64,000 nt of DNA. Origin: Mesorhizobium ventifaucium. Its GTDB lineage: Bacteria > Pseudomonadota > Alphaproteobacteria > Rhizobiales > Rhizobiaceae. Below, in pieces: positions 9,020-18,347 of this stretch; position 1 is the first letter of the stretch, and each line of letters opens with the position of its first letter. Below the pieces are notes generated by a model that was not told where the DNA came from, searched no databases, and worked only from the letters and a program-made list of their open reading frames with translations. The stretch covers positions 82,214-146,213 of the forward strand of contig NZ_CAKXZS010000003.1 in the NCBI RefSeq assembly GCF_935822925.1, in the 5' to 3' direction. Position numbers and translations under genes: made by a program.

Positions 9020-9698
9020 TCGAACCCCGCCAATCCTCCCCTAGATACCTCCCTACGCAAAAACGTACTCCAGCTTTGACGTGTTGAGTACCCTGCACGG
9101 GCTACAACCATTGGGTGATGTTGCACTGCACTCTCACAAAAAAGCAAGGATCACGCCAGATCGAGCACAGTAGGACCCGAATTCATCATAAAGTTCGACC
9201 GCCTTTCTGCACCATCCATTCGAATGGCGAGGCCTCCGGCGGTCGGAAGCGCCTGGTGACACCGTGCAACTTTCGACACGCCACTGTTACGGATCGCTTA
9301 CGGCTTTCGAGCGTGACTGGCTCGCCCTACCGACTGCAAGCCAGGCATTGCTGCTGACTTGCGGTCGCGCTGACCTTGTCGGGGCGAACCGCCGCTCGTT
9401 CAAAATCGGGCGGAACGTGCCGCGACCGCATCCATGCAACGTTCTGATTTCACTCGCAGATAGCACTTCGGGTTGCCCCATACCGAGCAGCACCGGGCCA
9501 CTCAAGTGTATTGCCGTGACGAGGTTTCAACGGACAAGAGCATTCGTTCACAGCCCGGCCAGTTCGGCTCGACGAGTAACCTTCGCTGCAGTTCCAGGAC
9601 CGGATCGGGTCGATTGACAGCCCCTCTTTCGAGCCAGACTGTCCGGGTTCAGCCGCGACACAAAAGCCGCGGGATTTCCTGCCCTCCTCTCGGAGACG
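9020..9698. other. Gene-free stretch
   Basis: These 679 bases lie between the divergent side of the Crp/Fnr gene and the 3' end of the acyltransferase. Several short frames are open on both strands, but none has a ribosome site, a family motif or a composition like the neighbours. It may be decayed sequence; no parent gene can be recognised. Confidence 0.45.
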
Positions 9699-10838
9699 CT
9701 AAACCGCCATTTGATCTCGTTTGGCGTCGGGTCTAGGGAACCCTCGCCTGATGGCGTTTTGAATCCGCTTTTCCAGCGACATGACCGCCATGCTCAAACC
9801 CAAAACGCATAGCATGGACAGTGCAAAGGCAATGGGCGTCGAAAAACCTAACGAAAATAACCACCAGACCACAACCATGCCAACCGAGTAGTGATTCAAA
9901 TATACTGGATAGCTAATTCCCCCAATGTATCTCACGAAATTATGGTAATCCGAAATCTTGTATTTAATAAATTCATTATACCTTATGCCTGCCGCCATCG
10001 CATACATGCACATCAACCACACAATCACGGCGGCGGTTTTATACGCATAACCGCGTTCAACCGACATAAAAATCTCAGCAGTGCCCATACAGCCAAAAAG
10101 CAATATCAATACTGTCTTCCCCGCATGTCCCATTTCGCTACGGCCATCACCGCCGTTCCTGACAAGAAAGAAGATCATGCCTGTCGCGAAGAAAACTCCG
10201 TGCTGCAGCAGAAGCAGTTTGAAGGGGAACCGCGAAAGCACTGATATCGCTTCTTCCGGCCGCGTGGACGGCGGCAGGAAGTGCAACCCGGAGAGAATGA
10301 GAAGGTATACCGAGCTCGAAAACCCTATTATTTTGGCCAGATCATAGAGTGACAAGCGAAACCTCGACAAAATTGACGCGGCCACCAGGACGTAGAATAC
10401 GGCCTCGACGACGAGAGACCATACGACCCCGTCGATATAAGGGCCCTTGGGAGACAAGGTTACCGATCTGCCAAAATCCATCAGAAGATGGGAAAAATCC
10501 CCGCCATAAAGAGTTCGTACGGCCAAGCTGACGAGCGCGGACAGCCACAAGGCGGGCAAAATACGCGAAGCGCGCATGCGCGCGAAACGCAGCGCTTGCG
10601 ACACGCCCCCTTCACCTGCGGCGCTCATGGCAACGACGAACCCGGAAATTACGAAAAAAATTTCGACCCCTACAGCACCCAAACCGGCAAACGCCGACAG
10701 AAAACCGAAGGCGACATCACCTCCCTCGGTGACTGACGCACTGCTCCAGGCGAATGTCGCGAAATGGTTCAGTAACACCAAGAGCGCTGCAAAAATGCGC
10801 AAGAAGTCCATGACGTGGTAGTGGACATTGCGTTCCAT
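9699..10838 (-). CDS. Acyltransferase family 3 membrane protein (OafA/ExoZ-like)
   Basis: Starting at ATG 10838 the protein has 379 residues and begins MERNVHYHVMDFLRIFAALLVLLNHF, the classic start of acyltransferase-3 proteins with the RxxAxxxVxxxH pattern (here RIFAALLVLLNH). About ten membrane spans follow, with FFVISGFV in span 2-3. The frame remains open to 10988, but that extension is hydrophilic and unlike the family. These enzymes O-acylate (acetyl, succinyl) extracellular glycans across the inner membrane. Parts of the gene (near 9890-10000) are clearly more A/T-rich than the neighbours, a hint of foreign origin. Confidence 0.85.
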   Translation of the reverse strand: MERNVHYHVMDFLRIFAALLVLLNHFATFAWSSASVTEGGDVAFGFLSAFAGLGAVGVEIFFVISGFVVAMSAAGEGGVSQALRFARMRASRILPALWLSALVSLAVRTLYGGDFSHLLMDFGRSVTLSPKGPYIDGVVWSLVVEAVFYVLVAASILSRFRLSLYDLAKIIGFSSSVYLLILSGLHFLPPSTRPEEAISVLSRFPFKLLLLQHGVFFATGMIFFLVRNGGDGRSEMGHAGKTVLILLFGCMGTAEIFMSVERGYAYKTAAVIVWLMCMYAMAAGIRYNEFIKYKISDYHNFVRYIGGISYPVYLNHYSVGMVVVWWLFSLGFSTPIAFALSMLCVLGLSMAVMSLEKRIQNAIRRGFPRPDAKRDQMAV

Positions 10839-11628
10839 TAATGTTTCCGAACCTTGCCAGATTTCCGAACCATGCCGGAGGCCAAGGTCGAATATTATCG
10901 CGAAACGGTCAGTACACCTGCTGCTACCTTCGGATATAAGCCGAATTGATAAACCGTCGGATATGACTTGGTTCGTGGACAGATCCACCGATCTGCTACG
11001 CCTGGATTGCTCGGCGCCTTAATATGTTGGGCAGCATTGCGTCCGATCGTTGCCATTGACGAAGAATGCTACTACGCGCCGTCTTCAATGTGACCGCATG
11101 GCTGTTGCTCATCGCCGTCTTGGCCGCGACCTCGCAAGGGATAGCTGGTTGAGACGGTGGACGGCGGTAGGCTCCTGCGGCTCCACCCGCTCTACTCGCT
11201 CTACTCGCTCTACTCCTAATTGGTGTCGCCCTCCTAAATGATGCCGTGCTAATGTTTTAGCCGGCTTGGGAGGTTCCAATCGACCTCATTGCGAATGTTT
11301 TCGCCGGCACGTGGGCTGCCGCCGTGCTTGCCGCCATCTGGTATGTCTGGAGGCGGCCCTCGCTGCCCATTGCCGAAAACAAGCAGGACTGCGATTTGCG
11401 GGAATGGCTGGACGGGCAGGTGTAGAGGGCGCTTGTGCCGGGGCGAAGCGGGCGCCCGACCCTGGGTCGACATGACACGGGTCGTCTCGTTTCCTGCGAA
11501 GAGCGCGCCCAACCCGGTGTTCGGCGAGGCCATGCCGCAGCACGGCGCGCGAAGACCGGCCGTCAGCGCGGGAACCCCAAGCGGCGTTAGGCATCGCTAC
11601 CGCCAGCCGCTGGGGCTTTTTGATTGGG
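10839..11628. other. Gene-poor stretch with small membrane-peptide remnants
   Basis: No full gene is seen. At 11066-11152 a 28-codon frame (MLLRAVFNVTAWLLLIAVL...) reads like the first membrane span of a VanZ-type or similar small protein and then stops. At 11261-11428 a frame without a usable start codon encodes another hydrophobic piece (FAGTWAAAVLAAIWYVWRR) and a charged tail. Both may be pieces of broken genes. A 9-bp tandem repeat lies between them. Confidence 0.4.
11189..11215. repeat. Tandem repeat, GCTCTACTC x3
   Basis: Three perfect back-to-back copies of the 9-base unit GCTCTACTC lie between two hydrophobic coding fragments, in a stretch with no intact gene. The origin is probably slippage. 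Confidence 0.9.
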
Positions 11629-12360
11629 CTACCGGCTCGCCGAGCGCGAAAGAGCAGCTTCTGCTTGATCGGCACTGCTCAGGAATTCGTCCCGTTCGGC
11701 TATCCACAGATTCGCATAGTCGACATTCTGCCACTCGGCAAACCACGGACCGCCACTTGTATAGTGGACCGCCTTGGGTGTGCCATGCGCCGGCTTTTCG
11801 TTCCAACCTTCAAGCCAGTTCCACTCTACCGGCAGCGAGCCCAAATCCTCATCGGCAACCCACTGCATTCGGTGGAGGTAGGCGCCACTTTCGCGGTTCA
11901 CGACCTCCGGCGTAAGTGATTTAACCGCAGGGTGCGCGCAATTGAACAGCATCAGCGAGGACCAGTTTTTTCGAGGGTAGGATGTCTGGACAACGCCATC
12001 CATCTTGGTGGTGGCCTTCGGCGTATAGTCGTGCTGGACGCAATAGACCGCCTTGTTCGACTTCGTGTATTCCAGCAAACCTGCGACGTCACCGAGCCAC
12101 AGGAAGTCGCAATCGCAGAACAAAGCCCAGCCCGTATAGTCGGCAAGAAAAGGCGTGAGAAACCGCGTATAAGTGAACTCTGTTGACGCGAGCGGATCTT
12201 TCTCCCTCCAATACAGTTCACGGGCACGCAGCTCGTCCTGTTTGATTGGAATGACGGAGACAGGCACCGAAGCGTTTTTGAGCAAAGAGTGCCGCGCCAC
12301 GTCGTAGGCGATCGGCTCACGGCTGTCCCATCCAACGAATACCCTAAACGCATCAGTCAT
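11629..12360 (-). CDS. Glycosyltransferase, GT8-like/nucleotide-diphospho-sugar transferase fold
   Basis: ATG 12360 has GGAGCCAAGG upstream and gives 243 residues (the frame continues to 12399). It begins FRVFVGWDSREPIAYDVARHS, the start typical of a family of lipopolysaccharide- or capsule-associated transferases. It carries a metal-binding DxD-like motif, LFCDCDFLW, near residue 90. Later come FNCAHPAVK and NWLEGWNEK. It is the first of a run of leftward glycosyltransferase genes. Sugar donor and acceptor are not evident. Confidence 0.7.
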   Translation of the reverse strand: MTDAFRVFVGWDSREPIAYDVARHSLLKNASVPVSVIPIKQDELRARELYWREKDPLASTEFTYTRFLTPFLADYTGWALFCDCDFLWLGDVAGLLEYTKSNKAVYCVQHDYTPKATTKMDGVVQTSYPRKNWSSLMLFNCAHPAVKSLTPEVVNRESGAYLHRMQWVADEDLGSLPVEWNWLEGWNEKPAHGTPKAVHYTSGGPWFAEWQNVDYANLWIAERDEFLSSADQAEAALSRSASR

Positions 12361-12438
12361 ATTCAGTACCTTGGCTCCAATTTCAAAACGGTCATACACT
12401 AACTGTCTGGCAACAACTCGGCAACAATGGCGCGGAAA

Positions 12439-13254
12439 TTAGCCAGGGCGATTTCTGAAACCCGCGGATTTGCCCTCCACCCCGGCCCGGCTTTCCTCGG
12501 CGCACCTCGACTTGCCGCCCAACGCGACAAGCGCCCATTTCTGATAGGTGTAGCCGGCCGAATAAGCGGCGACCATCGCACCGGTCGAACCGTCCAGAAA
12601 CCCCAGCCTGAAGACATAGCTGTTCATATAAGCCCAGACCGAGCGCAAAACCGCCTTGCTGATCGAGCTTTTTTTCCCCTCGGCAAGCATCCGCGCGGCG
12701 GACGCTTGCGCGTATCTGCCGATCTTGTCATGCGCGTCCGCCAGGTCGGCGATGGAGTCATGCTCCATGGGATGGGACAACCGCGTGACCTTGCCATTCA
12801 CCACCACCTTCTCATGCACGGTGTCATTGCTGAAGCGCCCGGACTGGCGACGGAAAAGCCTAAGCACCAGATCGGGCGACCAGCCACCATGGCGGACAAT
12901 GCGCCCACAAAAGCGCGATCGTCTTGGTATTTCGAAGCCGTCACAGCCTTTCGGGTTGGCGATGGCAGCCCTGATTTCCGCGGCCAGCGGCGGCTCGACC
13001 CATTCGTCGGCATCAAGCGAAAGGACCCAATCGCCTGTCGCCGCGGCGAGGGCGCGGTTTTTTTGCGCGCCGAAACCCGGCCAATCGAGGGTGATCAGCA
13101 CCTTGGCCCCGAGCCCACTGGCGATGTCCCTAGTCTGATCGGTACTGTTATTGTCGAGGACGACGATTTCGTCGGCAAAATGTACCGAGCGAAGGCAACG
13201 TGCAATGCACGCTTCCTCATTGCGGCTGATGATGACGACTGAGAGCGCCGGCAC
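12439..13254 (-). CDS. Glycosyltransferase family 2 (LgtF/WaaE-like)
   Basis: The 271-residue protein starts LSVVIISRNEEACIARCLRS, followed by VVLDNNSTDQT and the DxD-type motif SLDADEWVEPP; all are standard for GT2. The 'non-processive' form with KNRALAAATGDWVLSLDADE is shared by LgtF/WaaE/KdtX-type enzymes that add beta-linked glucose to the lipopolysaccharide inner core. Conserved FEIPRRSRFCGR and HEKVVVNG segments follow and match that subgroup. It lies 78 bases upstream of the GT8-like gene on the same strand. A core-LPS role is family inference. Confidence 0.8.
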   Translation of the reverse strand: MPALSVVIISRNEEACIARCLRSVHFADEIVVLDNNSTDQTRDIASGLGAKVLITLDWPGFGAQKNRALAAATGDWVLSLDADEWVEPPLAAEIRAAIANPKGCDGFEIPRRSRFCGRIVRHGGWSPDLVLRLFRRQSGRFSNDTVHEKVVVNGKVTRLSHPMEHDSIADLADAHDKIGRYAQASAARMLAEGKKSSISKAVLRSVWAYMNSYVFRLGFLDGSTGAMVAAYSAGYTYQKWALVALGGKSRCAEESRAGVEGKSAGFRNRPG

Positions 13255-13363
13255 GGTCAGACGGTTCCGGCATCAAAACTGCGACTGTTGTTCAAATGAA
13301 ACTGTCCCCCCCGGCCGGTTGGCACTCCGGTGATACTAACGGATTCAATAAATATATCGAAAT

Positions 13364-14533
13364 TTATTTCAGGTCGAGACTTTCGTAGAGCGCTATCATT
13401 CTCCTGATCATGACGTTGAAATCGTAGTGTTCGGCTGCCGCCCTGACCCTGGCCGCAGTCTCAGGCCGTGACGACAGCTGCAGCGCGCGGGCAAGCCCGG
13501 CGGCAAGCTCGTTTACGCTGGCTGCGTCGCAAACGAGCGCCGGCTCGAAGCGATCGACAAGCTCGCGCGCCCCACACCCGGTGCTGACCACGGCGGGCAA
13601 GCCGCTGGCCATGGCTTCGATCACCACTGTGCCGAATGGATCATAGATGGAAGGCAGCACGGCAATGTCGGCGGCGCCGTACCATGGCAGCGTATCTTTT
13701 TGCGGCCCCAGCATGCGGAGCCTTGCACCAAGGCCAAGCCTGTCACCGGCCTGCTGGAAGGTATCGGCGCGCGAATCGTGGCCAATGACCCATAACTCCG
13801 GCTCACCATCGAGCATTGCGACAGACTTCATCAAGGCAAGAAGTCCTTTTCGCGCAAAACCCGAGCCTACGAAGAGAACGACCGACCTGTCATCGTTGAC
13901 GCCAAGCCGTGAGCGGACCACGGCCCGATGCTGTTGGCGCAACTCTAGGTTGAAGCGGCCCAGGTCGACCCCGTTGGGAATATGGTGCACGCGTTCGGCC
14001 GCATAGTCGTAGTGACGGACAACGTCCTCAGCCACCATTTTCGAAATGGCAATCACCGCTTTAAGCCGTGGGCTGGCATAGGTCGCGCGCTCGAGGCGCA
14101 GCGTCTGGTGATGAAACGGACTCAGCGCCATCGCTGCCCTGCCAAGCCGCGTCTCAAAACGCCGTCGCTCGGCAAGGTAGGCGGCATGAACGCCTTCCCC
14201 GGCCCGGAAGACGTCGCAGCACGGAAGGCGATCGTTGCTCTGCACCAGGGCCGGTGGCATTTCGGCGATCTTGCGGCAGGCGGCTCGTGCAAAGGACGTC
14301 GCCCGCAGGTGGCGGGGAAAGCGGCGGCCGGCGCACTGGATGAACTCTATGCCTTCGTGTCGCGGCCAGTCGCCTGACAGCACGGCCACCGGCCGTTGAC
14401 GCGCGGCGAACGCCGCCATGATGTTTTCCAGCATGATCTCGCCTCCGCCAAAGGGCGCGTAGCGCTGGCGCACGAACAGGATAGGCGTCTTCGGGTCAGC
14501 TTGAACCCGTTGATCATGCCGTGGCAAATCCAT
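13364..14533 (-). CDS. Glycosyltransferase family 4
   Basis: The 389-residue protein has the GT-B layout. The N-domain opens with ILFVRQRYAPFGGGE and has VIAISKMVAEDV at the domain boundary, then HIPNGVDLGRF. The C-domain has VLFVGSGFARKGL and the sugar-nucleotide motif YDPFGTVVIEAMASGLPAV, in which the E-x7-E pattern is intact. GAGGTCGC stands right before ATG 14533. It sits in the leftward transferase run and probably adds one sugar of the surface glycan at the cytoplasmic face. Confidence 0.85.
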   Translation of the reverse strand: MDLPRHDQRVQADPKTPILFVRQRYAPFGGGEIMLENIMAAFAARQRPVAVLSGDWPRHEGIEFIQCAGRRFPRHLRATSFARAACRKIAEMPPALVQSNDRLPCCDVFRAGEGVHAAYLAERRRFETRLGRAAMALSPFHHQTLRLERATYASPRLKAVIAISKMVAEDVVRHYDYAAERVHHIPNGVDLGRFNLELRQQHRAVVRSRLGVNDDRSVVLFVGSGFARKGLLALMKSVAMLDGEPELWVIGHDSRADTFQQAGDRLGLGARLRMLGPQKDTLPWYGAADIAVLPSIYDPFGTVVIEAMASGLPAVVSTGCGARELVDRFEPALVCDAASVNELAAGLARALQLSSRPETAARVRAAAEHYDFNVMIRRMIALYESLDLK

Positions 14534-14706
14534 GCGACCTCGCTACGCCCTTTTGCACCCCGATCAAGCTTTCCAACTTGGCGGGACTTTGCTCGCAGTC
14601 TATTAAGCGTGGCAAGCCGGTCCTGGATAGGGGCGCTGGCGTATAGTTCCGCGTGGTTGCGGCTATGCCACGGCGGTAGACTGCTTTCAAGGCGAGGGTT
14701 TTGCCG

Positions 14707-15624
14707 ATGATCACCAGCCATGTTTCGCCCGCCGACAAGGCAGTCTCGGCCAAACGCAAAGTCGGCTTGATCCGCCGCTTGGAGCGCTCGTTGCGACCGG
14801 GGCTGCGAAATCTCCGCGGTCTGGTCAAGGAGCCGTTTCTAGCCTGGGCGCATCCGGAAGCTCTGGCTTTATATCGCAGAGCGATGCAGACCGCTTATCT
14901 GCCGGACGATCTGATCGACGTCGTCCCGCAACTCAAGATCCTGTATCTCGCCACGCCGAAGGCGGCGAGCAGCCGCATTCGCAGCAACCTTGCAGCCATG
15001 ATCGGCAATGACACCGTGTCGGAATGGCGCAGCGACCAGAACTGGAAGGTGCACAACCGAAAGGCGTCGAGCTTGCAGGCGCCCCGCCATGGCCTCGTGC
15101 AGTTCCATCGCATGGCCACAAGTCCCGAAGCCTTGCGGTTCACCTTCGTTCGCAATCCCTATACAAGGCTGTTGTCGTGCTGGGCCGACCAATATCGCGA
15201 CCGCCCCCTTGTGCCTGGCTATGGCAGGGTGGAGGTCTATCTGGCGCATCGCGAAAGGGCGGATCCGGCGCTACCTGTCGGTGCTGACAAGAGCCTGTCG
15301 TTTGCTGATTTCGTCGCCTTTGCCTGCACGACCTCGACATGGCGCATCGACAAGCATTGGCAGAGGCAAAGCGACATCATCGACCTTCCAGGCGTTGTTT
15401 TCGACCTCATCGGCAAAACCGAGACTTTCGCACGGGATTTCGGACGGGTTCTCGATCATGTCGGTGCAAGCGAGGAAATGCGACGCGCGGCGATGCCACC
15501 TCTGCACACCTCCTCGCGCCGCAGGCTTGCCGACTATTTCACGCCAGAACTGGCGGATACCATCTACCGCGCCTATGAGCGCGACTTCGATCAGTTTGGC
15601 TATGCGCGCGCGCTTCCAGAGTGA
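14707..15624 (+). CDS. Sulfotransferase family protein (type 2 domain)
   Basis: The 305-residue product has KILYLATPKAASSRIRSNL (5'-PAPS-binding loop) near residue 75 and LRFTFVRNPYTRLLSCWADQ (3'-phosphate loop) near 150, the two hallmarks of PAPS-dependent sulfotransferases of the Sulfotransfer_2 / chondroitin-like group. It is read rightward, divergent from the GT4 gene. A purine-rich AAGGCGAGGG precedes ATG 14707; a TTG at 14701 is an alternative. Two more sulfotransferases follow on the other strand. Likely role: sulfation of a surface polysaccharide or LPS. No sulfate-activation genes lie in the window. Confidence 0.8.
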   Translation: MITSHVSPADKAVSAKRKVGLIRRLERSLRPGLRNLRGLVKEPFLAWAHPEALALYRRAMQTAYLPDDLIDVVPQLKILYLATPKAASSRIRSNLAAMIGNDTVSEWRSDQNWKVHNRKASSLQAPRHGLVQFHRMATSPEALRFTFVRNPYTRLLSCWADQYRDRPLVPGYGRVEVYLAHRERADPALPVGADKSLSFADFVAFACTTSTWRIDKHWQRQSDIIDLPGVVFDLIGKTETFARDFGRVLDHVGASEEMRRAAMPPLHTSSRRRLADYFTPELADTIYRAYERDFDQFGYARALPE

Positions 15625-15642
15625 AGCGGTCGCTCGGCCTTC

Positions 15643-16329
15643 TCAAAGATATCCGAACGCCTGCATCAGGGATTTCCCACGCCCCTCGGTAAGCTCCATC
15701 AATTCCTGCTGACCCAGTTCGGTCTTCCAGCGGCCGCGGCCATCATAAATTGGCTGGTTCACCTGCTGGTTGCGCAACGCGGCATGTTGGGGTTGCGCAT
15801 CGAGTGTGAACCATCGTTGCGGGCTCCGATGATAGTCGAGCAAACTCTGGTCGAACGACAATCCCAGGAAGGTGCAGATCTTTTCGATGGTCGCTTCCGG
15901 GTCATCAACAAGATCTTCGTAGCGGTAAATCAGGACGTCCGTGGTGCCGCGCTCGGCAAGCACCAATGTGTTGTCCGAAATCCAGCGATCCAGGCTCTCG
16001 GTCGCATCGCCAAGCCGCCTGGTCAGCGAAGCAACGGTATCGCGCCCATCGCGTACCGGCATCACGAACTTCGCGCCCGGCACCAGGCGTCTTATCCGGT
16101 CCACACGCCGGATATGACGCGGTGTCTTTTCAAGCAGCACCGACTTGCCCGCCCCAATGGCCGCCTGTTTCAGCTTCGAGTAGCGATACAGCGCAAGTGG
16201 AGCCCATTTGAAAAACACGTTGGTTTCTTCGAATGGCAAAAAAACATCGGCATGCGAAGCAAGAATCGTAGCTATCAGGGTGGTGCCGCTATGTCCGCAT
16301 CCGCAGACAAAGCCTTTGCATCGGATCAA
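15643..16329 (-). CDS. Sulfotransferase family protein (type 3 domain)
   Basis: The 228-residue protein begins MIRCKGFVCGCGHSGTTLIA, where GHSGTTL is the PAPS phosphate-binding loop. It then has KTPRHIRRVDRIRRLVPGAK and the 3'-phosphate motif FVMPVRDGRDTVASL, and ends with GRGRWKTELG. The start codon is TTG 16329 (AGG six bases upstream), and it overlaps the stop of the upstream sulfotransferase in a TTGA, which indicates translational coupling. Family role: transfer of sulfate from PAPS to a glycan or small molecule. Confidence 0.8.
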   Translation of the reverse strand: MIRCKGFVCGCGHSGTTLIATILASHADVFLPFEETNVFFKWAPLALYRYSKLKQAAIGAGKSVLLEKTPRHIRRVDRIRRLVPGAKFVMPVRDGRDTVASLTRRLGDATESLDRWISDNTLVLAERGTTDVLIYRYEDLVDDPEATIEKICTFLGLSFDQSLLDYHRSPQRWFTLDAQPQHAALRNQQVNQPIYDGRGRWKTELGQQELMELTEGRGKSLMQAFGYL

Positions 16330-17114
16330 TTCACACCTGCCCTGGCGTCGGCATAAGATAGGCCATGCCGCTGAAAGGCGTCATCGAGCCGCCTCCAGTA
16401 ATCGAGCCGCGCAAGCACATTGTCACAAAAGGCTACATCATCCGCGCTGAGGTAGTCCAAATAACCGCCGACCTTACCTTTTCGAACCTTGAAGCTTTCC
16501 GGGTCGTCAGGATTGCGCGGTTGCAATCTCCCGCCATAGCGCGCACCCAGCTCTCCTGAGATTTCAGATTGCTGCATCCGTTTGAAGGATCTGCTGATGG
16601 CAACATCGGCAAGCTGGGACTCCTCAAAGGATTTTCCCAAAAATTTCCCGATGCTGCGCAATGCGTCTTTTGTATCCCGCTGCACATCTTCATAGCGCAG
16701 AAGCGCAATCTTTCGCATTTGAGTTGCGGCTGCGAACCACTGCAGGTTGAAAAGGGCGATCTTCTCGACACCGTGTTGGGGGCTTCTTATACAATCGCCG
16801 ATCGGACCTGCTTCCAGCCCATGGCGTTTGTTGACCTGGAAATATCCTGACACCGCAGTGTCGCGGGGGTCTCGCGTCAGGAACAGAATCCGTTGCCGTT
16901 TATAGCGGGATTTGTCGGCGCTGATCTGCGTAATGTCACGCAGATCCTTGTGGTCGCAACCGTCATGCGTGTAGGCCGCATCAACGCCCAGGTCGTCAAG
17001 CATTACGCGCAGCCAGGTCCGCCCGGATTTGGGAAATGAGACGACAAGCAGCGACGGCTTTCTTGCAAAAAAGTTGGACAATAAACTCAACGTGAGAACT
17101 CCGACTGCGGGCAC
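16326..17114 (-). CDS. Sulfotransferase domain protein (type 1)
   Basis: Up to 262 residues. It shows LLVVSFPKSGRTWLRVMLDD (PAPS loop) near the N-terminus and RILFLTRDPRDTAVSGYFQ (3'-phosphate loop), and ends in the KVGGYLDYLS-type region of the Sulfotransfer_1 family. The most upstream start is GTG 17114; the in-frame TTG 17088 with TCGGAG before it is an alternative giving a shorter N-terminus. It lies 14 bases after the GT-B gene and overlaps the next sulfotransferase, forming one leftward transcript. The acceptor is unknown; the context indicates a surface glycan. Confidence 0.8.
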   Translation of the reverse strand: MPAVGVLTLSLLSNFFARKPSLLVVSFPKSGRTWLRVMLDDLGVDAAYTHDGCDHKDLRDITQISADKSRYKRQRILFLTRDPRDTAVSGYFQVNKRHGLEAGPIGDCIRSPQHGVEKIALFNLQWFAAATQMRKIALLRYEDVQRDTKDALRSIGKFLGKSFEESQLADVAISRSFKRMQQSEISGELGARYGGRLQPRNPDDPESFKVRKGKVGGYLDYLSADDVAFCDNVLARLDYWRRLDDAFQRHGLSYADARAGVN

Positions 17115-17128
17115 TTTGATCGAGCAGA

Positions 17129-18211
17129 TCAGCGATTGTAGATATCGATTAGGGCATTGGCGATCCGTTGCGAAGCCGGCACCTCTGGATCGATCGACAG
17201 ATTGGCATTGAGGAAGTCCCGGCTTTGCTCAAAATAGGTCGGCCTTGACCTGACCGCAGCGCGGATATCCTCGACGAGGTCATGCTCCGACAATGTTGGT
17301 TTGAAGGCGCCCATGGGCCTGTCGAACTCGACCATGGGCGAAACCAGCGGAAACAGCACCACCGGAATGCCGCAGGCGACTGCTTCGTAAACAGTCGTGC
17401 TTGGGCGCGTTACAAGCGCCAGAGCGTCCGGGAGCAGTTGTGCGAAATCCAGGGGCGATTTGTTCGGCATATCGACTTTTGCGAACATCGTCGGGTGGAC
17501 GCTAACGACATGGGCAAGGCCGAGTTTCGCACATGCGGCTGCCACGGCTTCAATCGCTTGGCGATCTGCGGGGTCCTCGATATCCCCTTTGAAGTTGACC
17601 AGCACAAAAAGCCCTTCATCGTGCCTGGTGCCAGCGCTTCCGACGGCACGCTCAATGACCGGGGAGCCGACAACGTATGTCGGCTGTGGTCTTTGCTGCA
17701 GAGCCGCTGGTCCCATCGACAGGATGTAGTCGGCTCTCACAAATCGATGCGGCTGCAGCAGTCGCGCACCTCCGATCAGGCCGACCACACGGACCATGCC
17801 GAAGTTGATGGAGTCGATGAACCGCCTAAAAAATTGCGGCGCATAGTCATTTCCAGTCACCAGCATGTCGCCGGGTCTGATCATCCGCTCGAGCTCGGCA
17901 AAGCCGATATGCGATATTCCCCGGGCGTTGAGTTCAGGTTGCGCTACGCCGCCGCGTTTCAATCCATCGAGATGCACGAACACGCATCGGATGCCGCGGT
18001 CAACCAGAATTTCTGCCGCGTCAGCCAGCAGGCGAACATTGTTGCGGTTGTGTGGGACGAAGTAGACAGTCCTAGTCGCTGCCCTGCCGCGAACGTAGAT
18101 ACGCCCGCGCTTGAACAGATTTCCCGGATGCACAAGCCGGTACGCGGCGACGAGCCGCTGCACAAAGCCTTCGCTGACAGGAGAAGCCGCCTTGGTTCTC
18201 GACCTACCCAA
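17129..18211 (-). CDS. GT-B-fold glycosyltransferase-like protein
   Basis: The 360-residue protein has a Rossmann-like N-half (TVYFVPHNRNNVRLLADAAE, IRCVFVHLD) and a C-half with FVLVNFKGDIEDPADRQAI. A donor-site-like segment follows: LVTRPSTTVYEAVACGIPVVLFPL. It resembles capsule or teichoic-type glycosyl/glycerophosphotransferases and UDP-sugar epimerase-fold enzymes but has no decisive motif for one of them. The start is TTG 18211 with AGAGGCGA upstream. It leads the leftward group with the two sulfotransferases. Function is assigned at fold level only. Confidence 0.6.
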   Translation of the reverse strand: MGRSRTKAASPVSEGFVQRLVAAYRLVHPGNLFKRGRIYVRGRAATRTVYFVPHNRNNVRLLADAAEILVDRGIRCVFVHLDGLKRGGVAQPELNARGISHIGFAELERMIRPGDMLVTGNDYAPQFFRRFIDSINFGMVRVVGLIGGARLLQPHRFVRADYILSMGPAALQQRPQPTYVVGSPVIERAVGSAGTRHDEGLFVLVNFKGDIEDPADRQAIEAVAAACAKLGLAHVVSVHPTMFAKVDMPNKSPLDFAQLLPDALALVTRPSTTVYEAVACGIPVVLFPLVSPMVEFDRPMGAFKPTLSEHDLVEDIRAAVRSRPTYFEQSRDFLNANLSIDPEVPASQRIANALIDIYNR

Positions 18212-18347
18212 AGATATGCATCGCCTCTTGCCGGTGAAATTTAGAACGGCCGCCCGCCGGGTAGTTTACAATGCTCTCGCCGTCAAGAAAGACGCTTGAC
18301 TGCTTCGCCGGTTGTGACCTGCCTGGCACACTTGCGATGCGATGGCT

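Noticed and set aside
9115..9617. Short frames between the Crp/Fnr and acyltransferase genes
   Set aside because: No ribosome site, motif or coding-like composition; reported as gene-free instead.
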